64,000 bases of DNA from Edaphobacter bradus (GTDB taxonomy: Bacteria; Acidobacteriota; Terriglobia; Terriglobales; Acidobacteriaceae), in contig NZ_JAGSYF010000003.1 of assembly GCF_025685645.1 (NCBI RefSeq), positions 310,001 to 374,000 of the forward strand, in the 5' to 3' direction. Position 1 is the stretch's first letter; each line of letters starts with the position of its first letter. The notes beneath the pieces were generated by a model. The model made no database searches and was not told the DNA's origin. It saw only the letters and a program-made list of their open reading frames with translations. Made by a program: the position numbers and the translations under genes. Of this stretch, positions 26,390 to 33,524 are shown piece after piece.

Positions 26390-27127
26390 TCAGAAGTCCT
26401 GTCTCTCTACAACTAGAGCAGAGATGGTGAGGAATCCAATCACGATCGTCATCATGCTTGCCAAAACTGACCAAGGCAATGCCCCGGTTAGCTGGTAAGA
26501 GTGCATTTGGAAATAGCCCATGTTATGACCTGTCATAACATGCAGAACGTTTAGAGAGGGCAAAGTCTTCAGAATGGGGGAATTTACAGTGGCAATATAA
26601 CCGAATAACGTACCCATACAGATCAGCGGAGTTGAGTACACCCCTACCGTGAAGCTTGACAGGAGAAAGGCCACAGCAAACCATACGGAGCCACATACAA
26701 ACCAAAGGATGCTGAACCGTATTGCTTGGCCGATTGGATAGAACTGCGCCACCATTGGCGATAGGCAGATTATCGTCAAAGCAGGTACGAGAGCTAATAC
26801 AGCGATCTCTAGCAGACCCACGGTCGCCCGGACTCCGGCGAATTCCCACCGACTGACAGGAAGCGTCAATGTAAGGGATGTCGTTCTTTCAGTTCTTTCT
26901 CGCGAGAGGCCGCCGATTCCCAAGAGCGTGGCAAATAAGAGAAATATCAAAACCGTTGCGTCGCCATACGTTGTTCTATAAATGTATTCGATGTACGAAA
27001 TCTGCCTCGGAACGCCACGAATGTACTGACTGTGAAACAGGACGAACTGCCCGCAAGCTAGGGCCAGGAAGCAAACTGCCACGAAAAAGCGCGTCCGGCT
27101 TTCAAGCCAGGTTTTGTACCAAATCAT
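26390..27127 (-). CDS. ABC transporter permease (ABC-2 type)
   Basis: About 245 residues with six hydrophobic segments: RFFVAVCFLALACGQFVLF, DATVLIFLLFATLLGIGGLSRE (the second helix and intracellular Glu typical of ABC-2 permeases), a TSLTLTLPVSRWEFAGVRATVGLLEIAVLALVPALTI block, and later pairs ending LASMMTIVIGFLTISALVVE. ATG 27127 follows GGGGGATGAGT at good spacing; ATG 27133 is also possible. The gene overlaps the ATPase gene by more than 20 bp. With the upstream GntR and ATPase genes it resembles YtrABC-type exporters that respond to cell-envelope stress; substrate unknown. Confidence 0.85.
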   Translation of the reverse strand: MIWYKTWLESRTRFFVAVCFLALACGQFVLFHSQYIRGVPRQISYIEYIYRTTYGDATVLIFLLFATLLGIGGLSRERTERTTSLTLTLPVSRWEFAGVRATVGLLEIAVLALVPALTIICLSPMVAQFYPIGQAIRFSILWFVCGSVWFAVAFLLSSFTVGVYSTPLICMGTLFGYIATVNSPILKTLPSLNVLHVMTGHNMGYFQMHSYQLTGALPWSVLASMMTIVIGFLTISALVVERQDF

Positions 27128-28022
27128 ACTCATCCCCCTTGACCTGTTCTAAAAACACTTCTCGCAAACTGCTCGGCGTCACCTCAAGCGACACAGGGTC
27201 AAAACTCCGAGCGAACTCTGCAATAGAGTCAGCGCCGTGGCTTGTAAGCAGGCTAATCTGTCGTCCATCCCTACGGATTGATAAAACGCCCGGCATGAGG
27301 AAGTCCGTATCAGGCAATTGGCGGGAAAAACCGAACGTTATTCGCCTGTATTTCTCGCGCAGTTCGTCGAGAGTAAACTCGCTCACCAGGCTCCCTCGGT
27401 CGAGTATGGACACCCGATCTGCGATGCGTTCGACCTCTGCGATTTGATGAGAGGAGAAGAACACCGTCGTGCCTTCAGATGAGGCGGATGTCATCTCCTC
27501 GAGCAACTGCTCTATCGAAACAGGGTCTAGCCCCTCGCTTGGCTCATCCAAAATAAGAAGCTCCGGGCGGCGTGCCAACGCTAGGAGCAAAGCGAGTTTA
27601 GTGCGCATCCCTTTTGATAATGCTTTGATTTTGCGGTTGTGCGGCAACTGAAAGCGAGCCATAAGCCGATGCTCAACCTCAATTCTCCAGTCGCTGTAGA
27701 AGGATTTAGTGAAGGCAATCATCTGTTCAACTGTCATGTAGCCGTAGAGCGGTTTGTCTTCGGCCACATATGCAACTCGTCGTCTCATTTCACGATTCTG
27801 CTTGGGCGCATCAATGGAGTGGTCAAGTACTGTTGCCGCTCCCGCTGTAGGGTGGACCAGACCTAAGAGCATCTTGATTAGGGTGCTCTTACCTGCTCCA
27901 TTGCGCCCAAGAAATCCTGTGATCTGCCCTGTTGCAACACTAAGAGTCAGGTCTCGTACTGCGGCATGGGACCCATAGGTTTTGCTCAGTCCATGTGTTT
28001 CAATGACGAATTGTTCACTCAT
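27102..28022 (-). CDS. ABC transporter ATP-binding protein
   Basis: A 306-residue nucleotide-binding subunit with Walker A GRNGAGKST, Q-loop area VAYVAEDKPLYGYMTVEQ (the Q replaced by a VAED stretch, as in Ytr/Bcr-type ATPases), signature ALSKGMRTKLALLLALARRPELLILDEPSEGLDP (LSKGM in place of LSGGQ; Walker B LLILDEP) and the H-loop FFSSHQIAEVERI. The C-terminal 80 residues form the usual extra domain. It starts with ATGA overlapping the GntR gene by four bases, so the three genes form one tightly coupled operon. Confidence 0.9.
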   Translation of the reverse strand: MSEQFVIETHGLSKTYGSHAAVRDLTLSVATGQITGFLGRNGAGKSTLIKMLLGLVHPTAGAATVLDHSIDAPKQNREMRRRVAYVAEDKPLYGYMTVEQMIAFTKSFYSDWRIEVEHRLMARFQLPHNRKIKALSKGMRTKLALLLALARRPELLILDEPSEGLDPVSIEQLLEEMTSASSEGTTVFFSSHQIAEVERIADRVSILDRGSLVSEFTLDELREKYRRITFGFSRQLPDTDFLMPGVLSIRRDGRQISLLTSHGADSIAEFARSFDPVSLEVTPSSLREVFLEQVKGDEYDLVQNLA

Positions 28023-28411
28023 CTGACCCTTTCATCGGTTGCATAGAGAACCTCTGCTTCAAAGAGTCGGCGGAGCTCTTCTCCGGAAAGACCTTCTCTC
28101 TGAAGTTCTTCCACGAGAGAGCGAACACGAGCGTGCGCGATTCGTACTTTTTCAGCGCGCGCTCTTGTGCCACGATTTGCGGACACGAAGGCACCGGAAC
28201 CGTGCCGCAAATCGAGAAGCCCCTCATGTTCCAGCTCGGAATACGCTTTGGCAACGGTGTTATGGCTCACCACCAACTCCTGCGCCAGCGTGCGAATCCC
28301 TGGTAGAAGATCGCCGTCTTGCAGGATGCCAATCTCTACCGCGTGGCGGATTTGTTGCATCAATTGAAGGTAGAGAGGCTGTCCTTCGACGGGATTGATC
28401 TTAAAGATCAT
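28019..28411 (-). CDS. GntR family (YtrA-like) transcriptional regulator
   Basis: A 130-residue repressor-type protein: winged helix-turn-helix with YLQLMQQIRHAVEIGILQDGDLLPGIRTLAQELVVSHNTVAKAYSELEHEGLLDLRHGSGAFV, followed by a short all-helical effector/dimer domain (about 50 residues), the YtrA subfamily format. It is the first gene of an operon with an ABC ATPase and permease, as in other YtrA systems, where the regulator represses its own operon. A 14-bp palindrome 17 bp upstream of the start is a likely binding site. Confidence 0.88.
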   Translation of the reverse strand: MIFKINPVEGQPLYLQLMQQIRHAVEIGILQDGDLLPGIRTLAQELVVSHNTVAKAYSELEHEGLLDLRHGSGAFVSANRGTRARAEKVRIAHARVRSLVEELQREGLSGEELRRLFEAEVLYATDERVR

Positions 28412-28427
28412 GTGACTAACTGTACCA

Positions 28428-28441
28428 CTGTACTTGTACAG
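28428..28441 (-). promoter_or_regulatory. Candidate GntR operator
   Basis: Perfect palindrome CTGTAC TT GTACAG, with a third CTGTAC at 28420-28425. It overlaps the putative -10 element, which fits repression by the YtrA-like protein encoded directly downstream. Confidence 0.6.
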
Positions 28442-28461
28442 ATATACGGAAGAGCTGTCAA
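28433..28461 (-). promoter_or_regulatory. Putative sigma70 promoter of the GntR-ABC operon
   Basis: On the minus strand TTGACA (28461-28456), a 17-bp spacer and TACAAG (28438-28433). The perfect -35 and spacing are good support; the -10 matches four of six positions and lies within the operator. Confidence 0.55.
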
Positions 28462-28725
28462 ATGGGTACTATCCACCAAGGCCTTAAATGTCGCGAACAC
28501 CACACAACCGAGATCTCAAGCCCATTGTGTGGGGCAAATCAAATGCGGAGCGGAAAAGAAAGTATCGTTTTCCTCTCACGCATGACACTCGGCCGATTTC
28601 CGTTACCACTAAACGAGGTGTTGTGAGAAAGTGTGAGTCTGGATTGGCCCTAACAAGGTTTAGCGTGAAATGAGGGCCGAAGTTCCCGCAATACGGGGTT
28701 ATAGGTAACTTTGGTTGCCCCGGAG
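28462..28725. other. Intergenic stretch upstream of the GntR operon
   Basis: About 260 bp without a convincing gene. A 61-codon frame on the plus strand (28488-28673) has basic composition but no ribosome binding site and no recognisable motif, so it is not called. The segment ends at the right inverted repeat. Confidence 0.4.
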
Positions 28726-28744
28726 TTCAAACTGGCCCACTACC
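28726..28744 (-). repeat. Right inverted repeat flanking the ABC/GntR cassette
   Basis: TTCAAACTGGCCCACTACC, pairing in inverted orientation with 26288-26306 (two mismatches in 19). Confidence 0.55.
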
Positions 28745-28754
28745 GAAAAATATC

Positions 28755-29070
28755 TGTCAAGTGCCCCAAACCTCTGCGGGAACCCCATAACAATACAAGT
28801 CACACAAAAGCAACCCCTTACGCCGCAAAAATAAACTCCGGCAAAGTGGCAGACCAGTTTCCACTAATCTCGTAAAATAGAAGTAAAAGAGAAGAAACGA
28901 AGAAAGCTCCGGCATGCTCGGGGCTTTTTCAATTTTAGATCATAACCCATTTGTTTTTAATACTTTGCAAATTAAGTCCTTTGAATGGAATACTTTGCAA
29001 TACAAGTCCAGATCTAAACCTAAAGCAATGAATACTTTGCGCAAAATCAAGTAGGAGGGGGAGTACCCCA
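28755..29070 (+). repeat. Dispersed intergenic element, copy B
   Basis: Longest plus-strand copy. TGTCAAGTGCCCC; CCGGCAAAGTGGCAGACC; AGTTTCC; TAAAATAGAA ten bases on; hairpin AAAGCTCCG/CGGGGCTTTTT at 28903-28929; ATAACCCATTTG; then AATACTTTGCAA..AAGTCC twice as a near-tandem repeat, TCTAAACCTAAAG, a third AATACTTTGC followed by GCAAAAT, and GGAGGGGGAGTACCCC. It starts 10 bp past the right inverted repeat of the ABC cassette and ends about 100 bp before the DUF4252 gene. Confidence 0.7.
28903..28929 (+). terminator. Terminator-like hairpin of repeat copy B
   Basis: AAAGCTCCGG, short loop, then CTCGGGGCTTTTT with a five-T run on the plus strand. The stem contains one or two imperfect pairs. 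Confidence 0.5.
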
Positions 29071-29173
29071 GGAAAGGAGAAAGCACAATGCCACACCACC
29101 ACTCCGGCTGGTCAGCGGAGCCAAGAACTATCCCAGTAGAAATGTGTCTAACCTACAAAGAGGCACTAGGCAA

Positions 29174-29743
29174 ATGATCCACCGACTCCCCGTCTACCTC
29201 CTCGCGCTCACGCTTGCCGTCCCAGCCGTCCAGGCCCAGCGGCCTCCCGGCATCACCGAGGCCCTCACTCAGCTCGCTGACCAACCCGCCACCCACGTCG
29301 GCTTCACCTTCGACCGCTCCATGCTCGACTACGCCCGCAGCTTCATCGACAACGGCAACGCGCAGGTCAAACGCGCCGCGGCATCGCTCAGCAGCATCAC
29401 AGTGGACACCTTCCATTACCCACGCCCGGCCTTCTACACACCCGAGGCAATGACCGTTCTCATCAACACCTACCACGCTGCAGGATGGAAACATCTGGTC
29501 AACGCCAACGCCTCGCCGGCCGAGAGCGCGCAGCCTAACAACCCCATCACCGACCTCTGGCTGCACTTCAACGGCGCTGAGATCGACGACGTCACAGTCC
29601 TCGTCCGCGGCCCGCGCGAGATGAATCTCATCCAGATCTCCTGCGTGCTGCGCCCGCTCGACCTTATCCACCTCAGCGGACACTTCGGCATCCCCCGCGT
29701 CGACCCGAACGCCGTCATGGTCCCCGCCCCCAACGGCAGATAA
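29174..29743 (+). CDS. Secreted DUF4252-like protein
   Basis: A 189-residue protein with a clear signal peptide (IHRLPVYLLALTLAVPAVQAQ). The mature part (FDRSMLDYARSFIDNGNAQVKRAAASLSSITVDTFHYP, then HAAGWKHLVNAN, LWLHFNGAEIDDVTVLVRGPREMNLIQISCVLRPLDLIHLSGHFGIP) has the alpha/beta pattern of DUF4252, a family of exported proteins of unknown function often near ECF sigma factors in other genomes. No sigma factor is adjacent here. ATG 29174 gives the signal peptide; the ten residues upstream belong to flanking sequence. Confidence 0.65.
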   Translation: MIHRLPVYLLALTLAVPAVQAQRPPGITEALTQLADQPATHVGFTFDRSMLDYARSFIDNGNAQVKRAAASLSSITVDTFHYPRPAFYTPEAMTVLINTYHAAGWKHLVNANASPAESAQPNNPITDLWLHFNGAEIDDVTVLVRGPREMNLIQISCVLRPLDLIHLSGHFGIPRVDPNAVMVPAPNGR

Positions 29744-29797
29744 ATCTCGCCACTTAGCCGTTAACCCGTTCCCATCTGCGAAGATCCACGGTCGGCC

Positions 29798-30838
29798 TCA
29801 CCACCCATACTGCTCAACCCGCTGCAGCAGCTCCAGCTTCTGCGCCGGCTCCAGAAAGCTCGCCTCAATCGCGTTCGCCGCAAGCTCGCGCATCTGCTCG
29901 AGTGAGAACCCGAACCTCTCCTGCGCGATTACATACTCGCCGAGCAGATCACTGCCAAACATCGGCGGGTCGTCGGAGTTGATCGTCACCATCAACCCAG
30001 AGTCGAAGTAGTGTCTCACCGGGTGCACATCGTACCCGCTGCAACATCCCGTCTTCACATTGCTCGTCACATTGATCTCAAGAGGAATCTGCTTTTGCGC
30101 AAGAATCTCCATCAATTCGTGATCCCGCTGCGCTGCAAGCGCATGGCCGATCCTCTCGGCTCCGATATTGATCGCCGACCAGATGCTCTCCGGTCCAACT
30201 GACTCGCCCGCATGCGCCGTGAGCCGCAACCCGGCAGCCTTCGCCTCGGCATACAGCTCGCGGAACTGGTCCGCCGGCCCACGCGCCTCATCGCCGCCGA
30301 TCCCGATCCCCACAATGCTCGGATACTGCGCCCGAAGCTCCGCGGCCTTGCGAAAGACCTTCGCCGCTTCATCCACGCCGAAGTGCCGCACCGCATCGAT
30401 GATCCACAGCACCGTCGTCCCAAAGTCCTTCTCGCCACGCAGCCGCCCGCGCTCGATCGCCTCGACGTAAGGCTCAACCTCTTCTTTCTTCCAGAAGTAG
30501 ATAATCCCGAACGAGATGTAGACCTCGGCGTGCACCACACCCTGCGACGCCAGCTCGCGGACCATGTTGTAAGTAATCAGTTCGTAGTCGTGCGGCCCCT
30601 TCAGCCGCTCGGTCACCGCTTTGAACGACGTCAGAAACCCGATGAAGTTCTCATACTGATAGAGCGCCTTCGCGTCGCCGAGCGACAGCGGCTCCGCATC
30701 GTGCCGGCGACTCAGCTCCACCAGTGTCTCGGGTTTGATCGTCCCTTCGAGATGCAGGTGCAGCTCCGCCTTGGGAAGCCTGCGCAGCCAATCAACGACA
30801 TCAACCTCAGCCCCTCGTTTACCGGTTTGTTTACTCAT
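29798..30838 (-). CDS. add: Adenosine deaminase
   Basis: A 346-residue metal-dependent TIM-barrel hydrolase that turns adenosine into inosine. Zinc ligands appear in LPKAELHLHLEGTIKPETL (H27, H29), RLTAHAGESVGPESI (His and catalytic Glu-type motif), RIGHALAAQRD and VTINSDDPPMFGSDL (Asp ligand and neighbour). Length and motif order are standard for the adenosine/adenine deaminase family; adenine or another aminopurine deoxynucleoside as substrate cannot be excluded. It stands convergent with the DUF4252 gene and is not obviously in an operon. The start ATG 30838 is the only one that gives the full N-terminus. Confidence 0.92.
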   Translation of the reverse strand: MSKQTGKRGAEVDVVDWLRRLPKAELHLHLEGTIKPETLVELSRRHDAEPLSLGDAKALYQYENFIGFLTSFKAVTERLKGPHDYELITYNMVRELASQGVVHAEVYISFGIIYFWKKEEVEPYVEAIERGRLRGEKDFGTTVLWIIDAVRHFGVDEAAKVFRKAAELRAQYPSIVGIGIGGDEARGPADQFRELYAEAKAAGLRLTAHAGESVGPESIWSAINIGAERIGHALAAQRDHELMEILAQKQIPLEINVTSNVKTGCCSGYDVHPVRHYFDSGLMVTINSDDPPMFGSDLLGEYVIAQERFGFSLEQMRELAANAIEASFLEPAQKLELLQRVEQYGW

Positions 30839-30892
30839 AACGATTAGTCTAGTGCTTCAATGCGGCGCACTGCAGGCTATGGCAAGGATTAG

Positions 30893-31613
30893 TCAATGCG
30901 CGCCTGATCGCACCTCGACCTCGGACCCCTCGGCCAGCAAGACGCTGAAGGGCCGCTCCCGGCTCAACGAAGAGAATCCTGCGCCGTACACCTGAGCAAA
31001 GTCGACGTCGACCAGGTAGCTTTCGATGGGATAAACCTGCCAGCGTGGATGGACGACCTCGTACTCCAATGTCCTTCCCCTGGACAACCTGGTGTAACCC
31101 CAGTAGTGCTCCGTAATGAACTCCTCTTCACTACCGCGCTCTACCAACTGCATCTCGCGCGAAGCGAGTGCCTGCATCTGATGCCATCGTCCGGCAAGCC
31201 GCCAGCGATATCCGACTGAGAGGCCAGCCTCCTCGCAACGCCACTCATGCCGCATTCGCGCCGTAGCGTAGTTCTCTCCATAGAGAGTATTCGCCACAAC
31301 GCGAAGAGCCAATCGCGGCACAACCTCCTTAATGAAGACGACTCCTCGCTTCCGCACACCGGTCGCATATGCGACGCACATAGAAGCGAAGATTTACCTC
31401 TTCAAATTGAACGTGAAAGGGTACGCGAATGCCTCTCACTCGCGTGTTCTGAAAGAGAAATCCAACGAGGCTGACGTAGCAGCTGCCGTTGTAGAGATCC
31501 AACTCAGTACCGGCTGGAAGATACGGGAGTAGAAGATCTTCCGGAACGGCATAGTTGGCCATGATCAGCTTGCGCCACTCTGCAGTAAGAAAGGTCTTTG
31601 CCATCTCCGGCAC
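30893..31613 (-). pseudogene. DUF2071 (YqjF-like) gene, frameshifted
   Basis: Two adjacent frames make one DUF2071 protein. The first (from 31613) reads FLTAEWRKLIMANYAVPEDLLLPYLPAGTELDLYNGSCYVSLVGFLFQNTRV and FEEVNLRFYVRR, then loses the family sequence; the next frame takes over with ATGVRKRGVVFIKEVVPRLALRVVANTLYGENY and continues to TGA at 30893. One base too many (or two missing) at about 31370 explains it, exactly at a 14-bp palindrome GTCGCATATGCGAC. DUF2071 proteins are of unknown function, about 240 residues. Either a decayed gene or a sequencing/assembly error; the rest of the coding sequence looks intact, so recent. Confidence 0.8.
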
Positions 31614-31631
31614 CCACCTGCTGAGTTTGTC

Positions 31632-33317
31632 TCAGCTCAACTCGCCCTGCTTTGCAGCGTAAAACTCACTCCGCTTGCGGCTGTAGAACACATACACAAA
31701 CAAGCCCACCACCAGCCAAACAAAGAACCTAAGCCACGTCTTCGTCGGCAATCCGGCCATCAGCAGGACGCAGAAGAACACGCTCAGAAACGGAATCACC
31801 GGCCCGAACGGAACCCTGAACCCGCGATATCGCTCAGGCTGCCGCACCCGCAGCACAATCACGCCAATCGACACCAGCACAAACGCAAACAGCGTCCCGA
31901 TGTTCGACATCTCCGCCAACGACCCCACGTCGAACAGCCCCGCAGGAATCGCCACCAAGATCCCAGCGACCCACGTCGCAAACGCAGGCGTCCTGTACCG
32001 TGGATGCACCTTGCTGAAGGCACTCGGCAGCAGCCGGTCGCGCGACATCGCAAACCACACTCTCGCCTGTCCAAGCTGAAACACCAGGATCGACGAGATC
32101 ATCCCCACAATCGCGCCCAGCAATACCGCGAGCCGTACCCAGTGCAGGCTGTGGCCGCCCGGCAGCAGCGAGACACGCTTCAAGGCGTTGACCACCGGAG
32201 CGCCATCGCCCGCTACTGTCTGCCACGGCACCAGCCCGCAAAGCACCATCGCCACGCCGATGTACAGAATCGAGCAGACGATCAGCGTCGCCAGAATCCC
32301 GATCGGAACATTCTTCTGGGGATTCCTGCACTCCTCGCTCGCCGTCGAGACCGAATCGAAGCCAATGTACGTGAAGAAAATAATCGACCCACCCGCCAGA
32401 ACCCCGCTCCAGCCATTCGGCGAGAAGGGCACATAGTTGTTCGGATGAATGAAGCTGAGCCCGAAGAAGACGAACACCAGGATCGCTGCGATCTTCACCA
32501 GCACCATGATGTTGTTCGTCCGTGCCGACTCGCGAATTCCGCGCACCAACACCACCGTCAACAGCAGCACAATCAGGAACGCCGGAATGTTGAATCCCGT
32601 ATGCCAGCCCGGAGCGTAGATGTCACGCCCCTGCAGGTCCTGCAGGCCCAACGGCAGATACGCCGGCGAGAGCCACTTCGGCGACAGCGGTATCCCCATC
32701 CAGTCCAGCAGCGCCACGACATGCGCCGCAAAACCCACGCTCACGCTCATGTTGCTGAACGCATACTCGAGGATCAGGTCCCACCCGATGATCCACGCCA
32801 CCAGCTCACCAAGCGTCGCGTAGGTATAGGTGTACGCCGACCCCGCAATTGGGATCATGCTCGCCAGCTCCGCGTAGCAGAGCCCCGTGAGCGCGCACAC
32901 GATCGCCACCAGGACCAGCGAAACTGCCAGCGCCGGTCCAGCGCCTGGCCGCCCGGCCACCGCGCCGTGATGCAGAATGAGGTCGACCACCGGCGAGTCG
33001 ATCCATCGGGCCTCCGTCGCCGGATTCCCGCCGATCGCCGTTCCGATCACCGTAAAGATGCCCGACCCGATCACAGCGCCAATCCCCAACGCCGTGAGGC
33101 TAACCGGGCCAAGCGTCTTCTTCAGAGCCTGGTCCGGCCGCTCCGATTCCGAGATCAGCTTGTCGATCGACTTAGTTTGAAAGATTTGCCTTGCCAGAGC
33201 CTTTCGCTCCTCAAACAGAATTGTTCCGGGGAATCCCGGCCTCACAACGCAACTTGAGACTTGCAGCGTATTCAGAGGAGCGGGCTCCCTGAGCGCAGAA
33301 TCGCACTCAGGGAGCAA
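31632..33317 (-). CDS. APC superfamily amino acid permease
   Basis: An integral membrane transporter of about 530-560 residues with 12-14 hydrophobic segments, of the cationic amino acid transporter type: LKKTLGPVSLTALGIGAVIGSGIFTVIGTAIGG (helix 1 with the GxGIF motif), ALTGLCYAELASMIPIAGSAYTYTYATLGELVAWIIGWDLILEYAFSN, FFTYIGFDSVSTASEECRNPQKNVPIGI and a conserved RTPAFATWVAGI. The start is uncertain: the frame opens at TTG 33317, but family similarity begins only at KSIDKLISESERPDQ, some 45 residues later, where no good ATG exists. Substrate probably a basic or branched amino acid; not resolvable here. Confidence 0.88.
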   Translation of the reverse strand: MLPECDSALREPAPLNTLQVSSCVVRPGFPGTILFEERKALARQIFQTKSIDKLISESERPDQALKKTLGPVSLTALGIGAVIGSGIFTVIGTAIGGNPATEARWIDSPVVDLILHHGAVAGRPGAGPALAVSLVLVAIVCALTGLCYAELASMIPIAGSAYTYTYATLGELVAWIIGWDLILEYAFSNMSVSVGFAAHVVALLDWMGIPLSPKWLSPAYLPLGLQDLQGRDIYAPGWHTGFNIPAFLIVLLLTVVLVRGIRESARTNNIMVLVKIAAILVFVFFGLSFIHPNNYVPFSPNGWSGVLAGGSIIFFTYIGFDSVSTASEECRNPQKNVPIGILATLIVCSILYIGVAMVLCGLVPWQTVAGDGAPVVNALKRVSLLPGGHSLHWVRLAVLLGAIVGMISSILVFQLGQARVWFAMSRDRLLPSAFSKVHPRYRTPAFATWVAGILVAIPAGLFDVGSLAEMSNIGTLFAFVLVSIGVIVLRVRQPERYRGFRVPFGPVIPFLSVFFCVLLMAGLPTKTWLRFFVWLVVGLFVYVFYSRKRSEFYAAKQGELS

Positions 33318-33331
33318 TCATCGTCTTAGGC

Positions 33332-33487
33332 TTAGCGCTTCGACTGGCCGCGTGATATCTTCTTGACCTTTGCCTTGCTCGAGCCGCGCGGAGTCGTCCG
33401 CTTGCCCTTCGGGGCAGCCTTCTTGCGTGCCGCCCGTTTTACCTTCTTGCGCTCGACCTTATCCGTAATGCTCTTTGTATTTGCCAT
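33332..33487 (-). CDS. Small Lys/Arg-rich protein (51 residues)
   Basis: ATG 33487 to TAA 33332. The product begins MANTKSITDKVERKKVKRAA and continues with ARKKAAPKGKRTTPRGSSK, ending KKISRGQSKR: about 40 percent Lys/Arg with scattered Ser/Thr/Ala, like bacterial histone-H1-like or ribosome-associated tails. Codon use follows the neighbours (AAG favoured). It sits between the helicase and permease genes on the same strand. No fold can be assigned. Likely nucleic-acid binding, by charge only. Too short for routine length cut-offs, so easily missed. Confidence 0.6.
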   Translation of the reverse strand: MANTKSITDKVERKKVKRAARKKAAPKGKRTTPRGSSKAKVKKISRGQSKR

Positions 33488-33524
33488 TAACTTGCCAATC
33501 TCTCTTAAGAATGTGATTCAGAAC

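Larger units (their letters stand above)
26288..28744. mobile_element. Putative IR-bounded cassette carrying a GntR/ABC operon
   Basis: The 2.46-kb segment between inverted 19-bp repeats holds three minus-strand genes whose codon use is less GC-rich than the genes on either side. No transposase is inside, so if it is mobile it would be passenger DNA of a larger element, a pair of end remnants, or a non-autonomous unit. Target-site duplication was not found by eye. Confidence 0.35.

Noticed and set aside
26312..26425. Short plus-strand frame with a hydrophobic stretch inside the left inverted repeat
   Set aside because: No ribosome site and it runs into the permease gene on the other strand; not supportable.
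28488..28673. 61-codon plus-strand frame between the GntR operator and the right inverted repeat
   Set aside because: Basic composition hints at a relic, but no motif, no ribosome site and no homologue recalled.
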